NCBI GenBank assembly: GCA_021201815.1
Contig: JAJQEC010000127.1
Location: forward strand, 30,456-72,696
DNA: 42,241 nucleotides
DNA from: Candidatus Azobacteroides sp.
Lineage (GTDB): Bacteria > Bacteroidota > Bacteroidia > Bacteroidales > WRGA01
Direction: 5' to 3'
Both the position numbers and the translations under genes were made by a program. The notes under the pieces were generated by a model that did not search any database, was not told where the DNA came from, and saw nothing but the letters and a program-made list of their open reading frames with translations. How positions within the stretch are numbered: position 1 is the first letter of the stretch; each line of letters opens with the position of its first letter. Positions 1 to 8,941 of this stretch are shown here, piece after piece.

Positions 1-519
1 TATATATAGTTTTTCTGATGTATTTTTTAAGTAATTTTTGTCTCTTGATGATAAAGATAATTAAAAGTATTCCTATAGAGAATAGAAGGATTCATTCTAC
101 TTTTTTTCTACTTTGCCCTTAAATATAAATTTATTTATATAACCTATAAACTTAATTTAGATTTGTATTTTATGAAAATATATTCTAATTTAAATAATTG
201 ATTATAAAAATTATATATTATAATGATGTATTATTGATGTATAATTTATTGTTTATGATGTGTTTTTTTGAAAGCAAAAAAAAATAATTTAGTGCCTGAA
301 TCTATATATTTGTCCTTATCATTTTGAATGGAAAGAGCGATTGAAAAACAACATATCATTTTTTAATTTAAATACCAATGAAAGACCTCTACTTTTCTTT
401 TACCCAAGTAGGCAATAGGAAACTCTCCTTATTCTATAAAGAAAACCAGATTTCTTTCTTTTATTGTACGAACGTATAAACTTCTTGTTAACATATAAAC
501 ACAATTAATATATTAATCT
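1..519. other. AT-rich regulatory region upstream of susC
   Basis: This stretch holds no convincing gene. It is very AT-rich and shows repeated TGATGTAT motifs at 16-23, 224-231 and 235-242, with a variant TGATGTGT at 256-263. A -7-like promoter element lies at 305-312. The roughly 200-base leader that would follow contains small hairpins, CTACTT/AAGTAG at 389-411 and an AAAGAAA/TTTCTTT pair further on. It is the only visible place for control of the downstream susC operon; the PUL regulator itself is not in the window. Confidence 0.6.
305..312 (+). promoter_or_regulatory. Candidate Bacteroidota -7 promoter element for susC
   Basis: The sequence TATATTTG matches the Bacteroidota -7 consensus TAnnTTTG exactly. 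No TTTG sits at the usual spacing upstream (the nearest ends at 270), so the -33 half is weak or replaced by an activator. That fits an inducible PUL promoter. Transcription from here would give a 5' leader of about 200 bases before susC. Confidence 0.35.
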
Positions 520-3500
520 ATGAGAAAAAATGTTATACTACTTTTCTTTTTATCTATGAGTTGTCTGGGCTTGTTTGCGCAAAATCAGATAACGGTTTCC
601 GGAACCGTTTTAGATAAAACTTATGGAGATGAACTGATCGGAGTTGCTGTTCAGGTAAAAGGCACGGGTAATGGTGCACTCACTGATATAAATGGTAACT
701 ACACCATCTCCTTTGCTGCTTCTTCAACTTCTACCTTAGTTTTTTCCTATGTAGGATATAAAACTAAAGAAGTCAAAGTTTCCTCATCAGGAACAGTAGA
801 CGTAGAATTAGAGCCTGATGTATTAATGATTGAAGAAGTAGTGGCTATCGGATACGGTACCATGAAAAAAAGTGACCTGACAGGTTCTGTCGGTTCAGTA
901 TCAGGTGAAAAATTAAAAGCTCTTCCGGTGTCAGGAGTAGATCAGGCATTACAGGGAAGATTAGCCGGTGTTACCGTAAATGCAAATAGCGGACAACCCG
1001 GAGCAAGAGCGAGTATTCGTATCAGAGGTATTGGGTCTGTAAATGCTGATTCCAGTCCGTTATTTGTTGTAGACGGAGTGATGGTAGATGATATTGATTT
1101 CCTTAGTCCGAATGATATTCAGTCAACAGAGGTGTTAAAAGATGCGTCTGCCACTGCGATTTATGGATCCAGAGGAGCAAATGGAGTAATTTTAGTTACC
1201 ACAAAAAAAGGTAATTTTAACAATAAGGCAAATGTCAGTTATGAAACTTATTTCGGTTGGCAGAACCGGTGGAAATCCCTGGATTTAATGAACCGTGACG
1301 AGTTTGCTTATTTCAGATCTTATATTGAAAATTATTATGTACCGGATACAGAGATAGATCCTGTTCTTCAACAATATTTTAGCACTGGAGATCATACTTA
1401 TTTTAACCAATGGCTGGAAAATACAATGATCGGAGGGCAAGTATATTTTCCTCGAGGTATGACAGCGTCAAATCCGAATGGACTGGATTATGCAAGTATT
1501 GATACTAACTGGCAGGATGAAGTGTTCAATTCCAATGCTTTTATGCAAAGTCATTATGTCGGAGTGGATGGCGGTTCGGATAAATCTACTTATGCCATAA
1601 GTGGTAATTATTTTCACCAGGACGGAACATTAATTAATTCCTGGTACAAAAGATTAACATTACGCTTAAATACTTCTCATAAAGTAAATGATTGGTTAAA
1701 GGTGGGAGAAAATCTTGCTTATTCCCGGTCTTCCAACCGCAATGCTGCAAATAATAATATAAATGCTTCGGTATTAAGTAGTGCTCTTAGTATGGCTCCA
1801 TGGGATCCTACTTATTATCCTGAAGGTTCTATTAGTTATCCAGGACGCGATATTTACTCAAATCGCTATCCAGATGGAAGAGATTTAAGTGGACAGCCAT
1901 CAGCTTCTTCGAATTTTAAGAATGTATATAATCCTTTCAGTGATTCTCATACTTCATTTCCTACTGACCAATGGGAACGTTGGGTCGGAGATATATATGC
2001 AGAAGTAACACCTGTAAAAGGATTGACTTTAAGAGGTGACGTAAGTTTGGATTTGTCAAATGGAGAAAATATGACCCGGAAGATAGCTTATATGTATTCT
2101 TCTTATGATAATAGTGAAAAGAATTTTTATTCTTCTGTTATGTCTAAATATCGTACTGTAATTTATGAAGCTACGGCAAATTATAATAATACCATTGGTA
2201 AACATAGTTTTAATGTTTTAGCTGGAACTACCAGGGAAGATTACGATGATCATACAATCAGCGGATCGGGTATTCCATTGACTAATTTATCTATTGAAGA
2301 TTGGACATTAAGTAAGCTCTATCCTTATGGGGAAGAAGAATTTGGGGTTGGTGAATCGTTTGGTAAACATAGAAGAATTTCTTTCATTGGACGTTTACAT
2401 TATTCTTTTGATAGTAAATATTTAGCAACTCTTTCTTTCAGACGGGATGGTTCTTCGAAATTTCCGAAGGAAGAATTATGGGGCAATTTCCCTTCTGTAG
2501 CATTAGCTTGGCGTATCAGCGATGAATCTTTTTATGAGCCTGTAGCTAAAATTTTCGACACAATGAAAATAAGAGCAGGCTGGGGACAGATTGGAAATGA
2601 CAAATTAGGTAATAATCAGTTTGTTAATACTATGGGCTCTTCTGCAAATGTATTTTATGGATATCCTTTTGGAATGCCTCAGCAAATGAGGACTGGAGCT
2701 ACTTTGCTTTATTATGCCTCTCCCGGTAAGTGGGAAACCTCAGAACAATGGAATGTTGGAATTGATTTCAGTACAGCTAATGGTCATTTCTATGGAAATA
2801 TAGATGCATTTATTAGAAACACAAAAGATTTATTATTGACTACACCGAATCCGGGACATGTCGGATATCGTATGCCTATTATTGCAAATGCCGGCACTAT
2901 GCGGAATGAAGGGGTTGAATTTTCATTAGAATACCGGAACAGAATAGGAGAGTTTAATTTTTCTGTTTCAGGAAATGCTACCATTCTTAAAAACAGACTT
3001 ACAAAGTTAAATGAAGGTGAAAAAATCTTTGAGGGTAATGGTTTTCAGTTAACAGATGAAGGCCTTCCGGTTAAAACTTTCTGGGGATATCAATATGAAG
3101 GAATTTTTCAGTCTGTAGAACAAATTAAAGATTATTATTCGTATATAACAGATGAGTCTGTTATGGAAGATATTCTTAAAACCTGGGGTGTTGGAAGTGC
3201 TATTTATGCGGATATTAATAAAGATGGTAAAATTGACGAAAATGATAAAGTAAATTTAGGAAATCCTTTTCCGTGGTTAACGTATGGAATTAATGCTTCA
3301 TTCGATTATAAAGGGTTTGATCTGCAATTATTTTTTCAGGGAGTTCAGGGAAATGAAATAGTAAATGCGATGAGGTTATACCGCACGGAAAATTCAGGTC
3401 TGGAATCAAATGTAAGTAGGGATATGGCTAATATGTGGACTCCGGATAATCCTAATGGAACCATCCCTAATCCATTGATTTCCCGTAATACGGATTTTTC

Positions 3501-3747
3501 AAACCGTTATGTTGAAAACGGATCTTATTTCCGGTTGAAGAATATTCAATTAGGATATACGATTCCTCAACAGGCTTTACAGAAATTACAGGTAATTCAA
3601 GGTATAAGGGTGTATGTTGCTGCGACTAACTTATTTACTCTTACAAAATATAATGGCTATGATCCGGAAGTGGGGGTTGATGGAGTAGATTATGGAAATT
3701 ACCCTCAGGCAAGAGTATTTACAATCGGAGCGAAACTGAATTTTTAA
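520..3747 (+). CDS. SusC-like TonB-dependent outer-membrane glycan importer
   Basis: This is the TonB-dependent transporter that moves oligosaccharides across the outer membrane together with its SusD partner. The 1075-residue protein has a signal peptide ending at about residue 21 (LFAQ), a carboxypeptidase-regulatory-like domain at about 24-105, a TonB-box-like segment VVAIGYG near 108, a plug domain to about 230 (including DASATAIYGSRGANG near 208-222), then the 22-strand barrel ending in an aromatic residue (KLNF). Length and order are typical of SusC. The susD gene follows after 26 bases. The surrounding GH16, GH81, GH128 and GH3 genes suggest its cargo is beta-1,3-gluco-oligosaccharide; this is inference from context. 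Confidence 0.95.
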   Translation: MRKNVILLFFLSMSCLGLFAQNQITVSGTVLDKTYGDELIGVAVQVKGTGNGALTDINGNYTISFAASSTSTLVFSYVGYKTKEVKVSSSGTVDVELEPDVLMIEEVVAIGYGTMKKSDLTGSVGSVSGEKLKALPVSGVDQALQGRLAGVTVNANSGQPGARASIRIRGIGSVNADSSPLFVVDGVMVDDIDFLSPNDIQSTEVLKDASATAIYGSRGANGVILVTTKKGNFNNKANVSYETYFGWQNRWKSLDLMNRDEFAYFRSYIENYYVPDTEIDPVLQQYFSTGDHTYFNQWLENTMIGGQVYFPRGMTASNPNGLDYASIDTNWQDEVFNSNAFMQSHYVGVDGGSDKSTYAISGNYFHQDGTLINSWYKRLTLRLNTSHKVNDWLKVGENLAYSRSSNRNAANNNINASVLSSALSMAPWDPTYYPEGSISYPGRDIYSNRYPDGRDLSGQPSASSNFKNVYNPFSDSHTSFPTDQWERWVGDIYAEVTPVKGLTLRGDVSLDLSNGENMTRKIAYMYSSYDNSEKNFYSSVMSKYRTVIYEATANYNNTIGKHSFNVLAGTTREDYDDHTISGSGIPLTNLSIEDWTLSKLYPYGEEEFGVGESFGKHRRISFIGRLHYSFDSKYLATLSFRRDGSSKFPKEELWGNFPSVALAWRISDESFYEPVAKIFDTMKIRAGWGQIGNDKLGNNQFVNTMGSSANVFYGYPFGMPQQMRTGATLLYYASPGKWETSEQWNVGIDFSTANGHFYGNIDAFIRNTKDLLLTTPNPGHVGYRMPIIANAGTMRNEGVEFSLEYRNRIGEFNFSVSGNATILKNRLTKLNEGEKIFEGNGFQLTDEGLPVKTFWGYQYEGIFQSVEQIKDYYSYITDESVMEDILKTWGVGSAIYADINKDGKIDENDKVNLGNPFPWLTYGINASFDYKGFDLQLFFQGVQGNEIVNAMRLYRTENSGLESNVSRDMANMWTPDNPNGTIPNPLISRNTDFSNRYVENGSYFRLKNIQLGYTIPQQALQKLQVIQGIRVYVAATNLFTLTKYNGYDPEVGVDGVDYGNYPQARVFTIGAKLNF

Positions 3748-3773
3748 CGCTGTTAATCATAAATAAAAATAAA

Positions 3774-5348
3774 ATGAAACAATATAAAAATATTCTCTTA
3801 TTTATTTTCACAGGGTTTCTTTTAAGCTCTTGTGATGACTTATTGGATGTACATATTCCTGGTGACGCAGATCTGGAGGGATATTTCACGGATATTACAG
3901 TTGGAGAATTAGCCGTAAATGCTGCCTATGTTCCTATGACCTGGCAATACAATCGTACTTATTATCCTGAATGGTTCATTGGTGATATAGTTTCTGATGA
4001 TGCATTAAAAGGCGGACAATCTGTTGTTACGGATATGAGAATGATATATGATATGGAAAATTTTCTTACACAAAGTGATAATGAGTATTTAAATGAATAT
4101 TACAATGCTCAGTACGAGGGAATTTTCCGTGCTAATTTTGCATTGGAACAGATTGAGGACATCCCTGTGGAAACTGACGAAGAGATGAAATTCAAAGAAA
4201 GAATATTAGGGGAAGCCTATTTCCTGAGAGCTTTTTATTATTTGCGCTTAGTTCGGGTATTTGGAGGCGTACCTAAAGTTGATGAAGTGATTAAATCTCA
4301 ATATGGATGGAGGGTACCCAGAGCAAGTGCAGAAGAAATATATGATTTTATTATTGAGGATCTGAAAACTGCTTATTCCAGAGTTCCATTGAGAAATGAA
4401 TATACCGATGAAGATTTGGGACGTGTAACCAAAGGAGCAGCAGCAGCTTTATTAATGAAAACGTATCTGAATATTCATGATTATACAAATGCAAAAGCAT
4501 GGGGAGATTCAGTAATCAATAGTAATCAGTACTCATTATGTCCGAATTATGCGGATAACTTTACCTTGGAAGGCGAAAATGGACCCGAATCTGTTTTTGA
4601 AATCCAGTATGAGGAAGATGGTACCAGTGATTATGGAGATAGTTATCTTGGAGGAAACGGATTTACCGCCGGTAATTTTACAGTTATTATGACTCGTGCC
4701 CGTCCTGGTGGATGGGGGTTTAACAGACCTACCAAGGAGTTGTATAATGAGTTTGAGGTATATGATGATATTCCGGATCCAAGAAGAGAAGTTACTATTT
4801 ATGATGCGATTGTAGAAGGAACGGATAATCCGGAAATTTTTTACTTGGGTGATACCTATCATAACCGGAAATATGCAATGATGAATGAGGATGATAGCTA
4901 TACTTGGACAGGTCATGCTACACGGGCACCTATCAATAAGAAAGAAATTCGTTATGCAGATGTATTACTGATGTATGCGGAAGCATGTTGCGAAACCGGA
5001 AACCTGGATAGGGCAAAATGGGCATTAGAAGAAGTCCGTAATAGAGCCAGAGGGGGTAATTCTTCTATTTTGCCATCTTTCCCTTACGGAAACTACAGGG
5101 ATACGAAAGATGACCTGGTAAGTGCTATCCGTCACGAAAGAAGAGTGGAATTAGCCATGGAAGGAAATCGCTGGTTTGATCTTGTGCGCTGGGGAGTGGC
5201 TGCAGAAGTAATGAATGCGTATCGGGACAATACCAGTGAAGAGGTAAGACAATACATGAGACCTTTTGAAAAAGGAAAACACGAATTATTTCCTATTCCT
5301 TTGAAAGAAATAGAAAGAAATCCGATGCCTCAAAACCCGGGGTATTGA
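3774..5348 (+). CDS. SusD-like surface glycan-binding lipoprotein (RagB/SusD family)
   Basis: This is the outer-membrane lipoprotein lid that binds glycan and caps the SusC channel. The 524-residue protein starts with a lipoprotein signal peptide with lipobox LSSC, placing the lipidated cysteine at residue 20. The N-terminal part carries the TPR-like helical SusD fold (for example the segment reading LGEAYFLRAFYYLRLVRVFG). The C-terminal part has the family-typical end with RHERRVELAMEGNRWFDLVR, then LFPIPLKEIERNPMPQNPGY. It forms a transcription unit with susC upstream. A strong hairpin follows its stop codon, so some transcripts may end or be trimmed here. Specificity for beta-1,3-glucan is inferred from the downstream enzymes. 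Confidence 0.95.
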   Translation: MKQYKNILLFIFTGFLLSSCDDLLDVHIPGDADLEGYFTDITVGELAVNAAYVPMTWQYNRTYYPEWFIGDIVSDDALKGGQSVVTDMRMIYDMENFLTQSDNEYLNEYYNAQYEGIFRANFALEQIEDIPVETDEEMKFKERILGEAYFLRAFYYLRLVRVFGGVPKVDEVIKSQYGWRVPRASAEEIYDFIIEDLKTAYSRVPLRNEYTDEDLGRVTKGAAAALLMKTYLNIHDYTNAKAWGDSVINSNQYSLCPNYADNFTLEGENGPESVFEIQYEEDGTSDYGDSYLGGNGFTAGNFTVIMTRARPGGWGFNRPTKELYNEFEVYDDIPDPRREVTIYDAIVEGTDNPEIFYLGDTYHNRKYAMMNEDDSYTWTGHATRAPINKKEIRYADVLLMYAEACCETGNLDRAKWALEEVRNRARGGNSSILPSFPYGNYRDTKDDLVSAIRHERRVELAMEGNRWFDLVRWGVAAEVMNAYRDNTSEEVRQYMRPFEKGKHELFPIPLKEIERNPMPQNPGY

Positions 5349-5357
5349 TAAAAATAT

Positions 5358-5392
5358 ATACTGATACTGATAGAATATATCAGTATCAGTAT
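5358..5392 (+). terminator. Hairpin after susD (terminator or RNA-stabilising stem)
   Basis: A perfect 15-bp inverted repeat, ATACTGATACTGATA at 5358-5372 and its complement at 5378-5392, has a 5-base loop. It lies 9 bases after the susD stop. No run of T follows, so it may act as a 3' end protector or partial terminator rather than a full intrinsic terminator. Either would raise susCD levels over the downstream genes. Confidence 0.6.
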
Positions 5393-5438
5393 TAAATACA
5401 AATAATCATTTATGTTTAATTTTTAATTAATTACAATT

Positions 5439-6357
5439 ATGAAAAAGTTTTTTACCGCAGTTAGCGTTTTTTCTCTACTTTGTAGTAGTGCAGTTTTCGC
5501 TCAGAACACAGCTGAGTTTTCGGATTATGACAGAGAGTATTATCTTTTGATGCTTAATGAAAATGTAAAGCTTGATTATCTTGATGCAAATCCTAACAAT
5601 GTGATTGTACAAGATTTAAGACCGGATGACAATGTTAAGAATTTGTGGTTATGGGATGAAACGTATGTGGCTGGTGCTGCAACAGGTGCCGATTATTATG
5701 GTGAATTTGACGGATATTTGAGTTTAAATCTTAGCGGTGTAACAAATTGGTCCGGAGGTGGATTGGCTGTATCAAAAGACTTTGATTATTATGTAGATTA
5801 TACCAAATTGACCGGAGATCATGTGCTTCATATGGCATTAAAATCCAGTTCTAACATTTCTCATTTGTTTATTCTTGGCTTAGGTGGGGAATTTGAGTGG
5901 TAAAGCCTGTGTGGGTGCCACTAGTTTTGTTGATGAAGGTGTAACTTATCAGCCGGTAAGAGATTTTGCAAAAGATAACCAATGGCACTTAGTAGAAATT
6001 CCTCTTTCTGAGTTTTCAAGTTTCAGAAGCCCGGAACCTTTTAATGATGGCAACTATTTCTCTTTCTTAAGTGGAGATAACCCTGGAGCTAATATTGCTA
6101 TGGACGCTATCTTTATTTATGGAGATGTAAATGCTAATTCTATAGGAGAAGCTGCTGCAAATAGCAGATTGGATGCAATTGTAACAAACAATGTTGTAAC
6201 TTTCGTAGGTACAAACGGTAATGCTGTTGAATTATACAATGTACAGGGAATCCTTGTAAAAACATTAGCAGAACCTATTATCGGAGTAGATGAACTGGCT
6301 TCAGGTTTGTATATTGCAAAATCCGGAAGTGCTACTGCAAAATTCGTTATTAAATAA
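5439..6357 (+). pseudogene. SusE/F-position secreted glycan-binding protein with T9SS tail, split by a +1 frameshift
   Basis: Two overlapping reading frames, 5439-5903 and about 5884-6357, together encode one protein. The first ends in an out-of-frame tail just after a GGGG run at 5886-5889. Removing one G joins GLGG to NLSGKACVGA and gives a continuous protein of about 305 residues. It has a signal peptide to about residue 21 (AVFAQ), a central beta-rich domain with many aromatic residues such as YYLLML, NLWLWDE and YYGEFDGYLSLNLSG, and a C-terminal T9SS-type sorting domain that ends in ASGLYIAKSGSATAKFVIK. I do not recognise the central domain. Its place directly after susD suggests a surface glycan-binding protein, which is inference. 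The frameshift may be a sequencing error, a population variant or real inactivation. Confidence 0.7.
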
Positions 6358-6368
6358 AATATTCTGAA

Positions 6369-6401
6369 ATAAGAGCTATTATTTTGAATAATAGCTCTTA
6401 T
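6369..6401 (+). terminator. Hairpin between the third PUL gene and the enzyme genes
   Basis: A perfect 15-bp stem has a 3-base TTG loop (core AAGAGCTATTATT at 6371-6383, complement at 6387-6399, extended by two pairs outward). It lies 11 bases after the stop codon of the frameshifted gene and 10 bases before the next gene. Only a short AT-rich stretch follows, so leaky termination or transcript processing is more likely than a full stop. Confidence 0.65.
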
Positions 6402-6411
6402 AATAATAAAA

Positions 6412-7461
6412 ATGTGTATGCGAAAAGAGTTGTATTTTTTGATTTTTTTATTAAGTGTAGGATGTTTATCCCTTCAAGCTCAGGATGAGGATTACGAGTT
6501 AGTTTGGTCAGATGAGTTTGACGGAGATGAAATAAACACGGAAAACTGGAATTTTGAAATAGGAGGCGGTGGCTGGGGAAACCGTGAACTGCAATATTAT
6601 ACGGATCGCAGAGATAATTCTTTTATAAGGGATGGAAAACTTGTGATAAAGGTTTTGCAGGAGACCTATGGGAATAATAATTATACTTCTGCGCGTTTGA
6701 CGACAAAAGGGAAGCACTTTTTTAAATACGGAAAAATCGAAGCCCTTATAAAATTACCTAAAGGAAAAGGCACCTGGCCTGCTTTCTGGATGATGCCGGA
6801 AAAAAGTGAGTATGGCACTTGGCCAAGGAGTGGGGAAGTAGATATAATGGAACATGTGGGTTCCGATCCTGGAATGATTTCTTATGCTATGCATACCCGG
6901 AATCGGAACGGATCAAGTGGTAATAACTGGCATTATCAGATATATCCGGACGTCGAAGTGGAAGGAGAGTTTCATAAATATGGGATTGAATGGCTGGAAG
7001 ATCGCTTTGTATTTTTATTTAATGATGAAAAACAAACTACCTACTGGAATGATTTAATGGGCGACTATGCCAGTTGGCCTTTTGATAAGGAATTTTTCAT
7101 TATTTTAAATGTGGCTATAGGAGGTCTTATGGGAGGTACCGTAGATAACTCCATTTTTAACTCGGATGTCGAAATGGAAGTAGATTATGTAAAAGTGTAT
7201 CAAAAAAAAGCGACAGGAATTTCCGAAACCCCTCATCAGCATATTGATGTGAAAGTAACAGATAATTCCCAGACTATTTCCATAAAAGGATTAGAAGAAA
7301 AAGCTGTTGTTGAAATATATGATTTGTTAGGAAATAAATGGGAGCAGATGATAGCAACTACTAATGAGCTAACCATAGACACTGCTTCTTTTCCTAAAGG
7401 AATGTTGATTATTAATATCGAACAACAAGGAACCAAAAAATCTTACAAGATCATTATTTAA
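6412..7461 (+). CDS. GH16 endo-beta-1,3-glucanase (laminarinase-like) with T9SS tail
   Basis: This is a secreted endo-glucanase expected to cut beta-1,3 (and mixed-linkage) glucan. The 349-residue protein has a signal peptide (cleavage near LQAQ, residue 24) and one GH16 domain at about 28-265. The active-site motif GEVDIMEHVG gives Glu142 as nucleophile, Asp144 and Glu147 as acid/base. Substrate-cleft segments WPAFWMMP and the closing VDYVKVYQK are typical of laminarinases. Residues 270-349 form a short T9SS sorting domain ending in a lysine-rich strand. A second ATG two codons in (6418) is an equally possible start. The next gene starts 14 bases after the stop, so they are cotranscribed. 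Confidence 0.93.
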   Translation: MCMRKELYFLIFLLSVGCLSLQAQDEDYELVWSDEFDGDEINTENWNFEIGGGGWGNRELQYYTDRRDNSFIRDGKLVIKVLQETYGNNNYTSARLTTKGKHFFKYGKIEALIKLPKGKGTWPAFWMMPEKSEYGTWPRSGEVDIMEHVGSDPGMISYAMHTRNRNGSSGNNWHYQIYPDVEVEGEFHKYGIEWLEDRFVFLFNDEKQTTYWNDLMGDYASWPFDKEFFIILNVAIGGLMGGTVDNSIFNSDVEMEVDYVKVYQKKATGISETPHQHIDVKVTDNSQTISIKGLEEKAVVEIYDLLGNKWEQMIATTNELTIDTASFPKGMLIINIEQQGTKKSYKIII

Positions 7462-7475
7462 GTATTTAGAAAGCT

Positions 7476-8924
7476 ATGAGAAACATATATATTGGTATTT
7501 TATTCTTTTTTATTTGTGCGACTTTCTCCGCTTTTTCTCAGAAAAAAAGTGATAAAAGAGGGATCGGTTATGGTTTTCCTACTATTGAGGATGCACAGGC
7601 GTTGGCAAAAGGCTTATCCTGGAGTTACAACTGGGCAACACTGCCGGCAGCATTTATGTCTGATATAAAAGAGGAAATGGAGTTTATTCCTATGGCCTGG
7701 AACGGTAATTTTAATCCGGAATCCATTCGGGAATGTAAAAGAAGATATCCGAATTGCCAATATATATTAGCCTTTAATGAGCCTAATCTTGATGATCAGG
7801 CAAGAATGACACCCTCGGAAGCTGCTGAAGAATGGCCCGCATTAAAGGCAGTGGCAGAAGAATTGGGGTTGAAGATTATTTCTCCGGCTATGAATTATGG
7901 CACATTAAACGGATACCATGATCCGATTAAATGGCTGGATGAATTTTTTGAACTAATCCCTTTAGATGATGTAGATGGAATTGCAGTTCATTGTTATATG
8001 GCTTCGGTGAGTAGTTTGAAAAGTTTTATAAGTTCATTCGAAAAGTATAATAAGCCTATCTGGCTTACTGAGTTCTGTTCCTGGGAAAATCATACAACTC
8101 TTTCTCAACAGATGGAGTATCTGGCAGATGCGGTGAATTATCTGGAAACAGATCCTAATATATATAAATATGCTTGGTTTACAGGCAGAAGTGGCGCTTC
8201 CGGTTCCTATCCCTATATGCAATTGTTAGGCCGCAGGGCAGGCGAATTGACAGACTTAGGAGAGATTTATGTAAATATGTCTTCTTTTGACAAGGACTTT
8301 TATTATACGACAGAAGAATATATTGAAGCAGAAAATTACATTGATGTTTCGGACGGCGTTCATTTAGAAAAAACAACAGACACTACCGGTACATTAAATT
8401 TAACGGATTTTTTGGAAACCCGTTGGACAGTATATAATATTGATATTCCGGCATCCGGAGAATATTATTTATTATCCAGGGTAGCTAATCGTTTTGATGC
8501 ACAACTTCAGTTTTCAATAGATGATCAGGTACTGGCATATCAGGATGTAGCGGTAACCGGTGGTCTGGACCAATGGGAAACACTGGCTGTTCCTGTATAT
8601 CTGGAGCAAGGCAAGCAACAACTACGGGTAGATGTTTCCAAAGGACGGGTAAATCTAAATTGGTTGAAGATTTCAAAAGAAGCTACTAGTATTCCTTCTT
8701 CTGTTATCAATTCATTCCGGATTTATCCTAATCCTACTACAGATAGAATCTTTATTGATGGCCCGGAGAGTCTTGTATACTCTTTTTCTGACCTGACCGG
8801 AAATGTGCTGAAAAAAGGAAATTCAAAAGATATTAATCTTATCCATTACCCTGCCGGGATTTATCTATTAAATGTGCAATTTCCGGATGGAACCATTAAA
8901 ACAGAGAAAGTAATTAAAAAATAA
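7476..8924 (+). CDS. GH128 beta-1,3-glucanase with C-terminal beta-sandwich and T9SS tail
   Basis: This is a secreted glycoside hydrolase of the Glyco_hydro_cc/GH128 type, a family active on beta-1,3-glucan. The 482-residue protein has a signal peptide to about residue 21 (FSQ) and a small TIM-barrel at about 25-275. The likely acid/base is Glu102 in AFNEPN, and the likely nucleophile is Glu199 in KPIWLTEFC. A CBM6-like beta-sandwich spans roughly 285-395 (EAENYIDVSDGVHLEKT and following), and a T9SS domain beginning FRIYPNPTTD spans about 408-482. The stop is 17 bases before a second GH128 gene, its close paralogue, suggesting local duplication. The family call is from motif recognition; substrate is inferred from family and neighbours. 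Confidence 0.88.
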   Translation: MRNIYIGILFFFICATFSAFSQKKSDKRGIGYGFPTIEDAQALAKGLSWSYNWATLPAAFMSDIKEEMEFIPMAWNGNFNPESIRECKRRYPNCQYILAFNEPNLDDQARMTPSEAAEEWPALKAVAEELGLKIISPAMNYGTLNGYHDPIKWLDEFFELIPLDDVDGIAVHCYMASVSSLKSFISSFEKYNKPIWLTEFCSWENHTTLSQQMEYLADAVNYLETDPNIYKYAWFTGRSGASGSYPYMQLLGRRAGELTDLGEIYVNMSSFDKDFYYTTEEYIEAENYIDVSDGVHLEKTTDTTGTLNLTDFLETRWTVYNIDIPASGEYYLLSRVANRFDAQLQFSIDDQVLAYQDVAVTGGLDQWETLAVPVYLEQGKQQLRVDVSKGRVNLNWLKISKEATSIPSSVINSFRIYPNPTTDRIFIDGPESLVYSFSDLTGNVLKKGNSKDINLIHYPAGIYLLNVQFPDGTIKTEKVIKK

Positions 8925-8941
8925 CTATATATTTTTTCACC

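Noticed and set aside
5880-5905. Programmed +1 frameshift in the gene after susD
   Set aside because: The site is a plain GGT GGG GAA without a known slippery or stop-linked signal; a one-base insertion in the G run explains it more simply.
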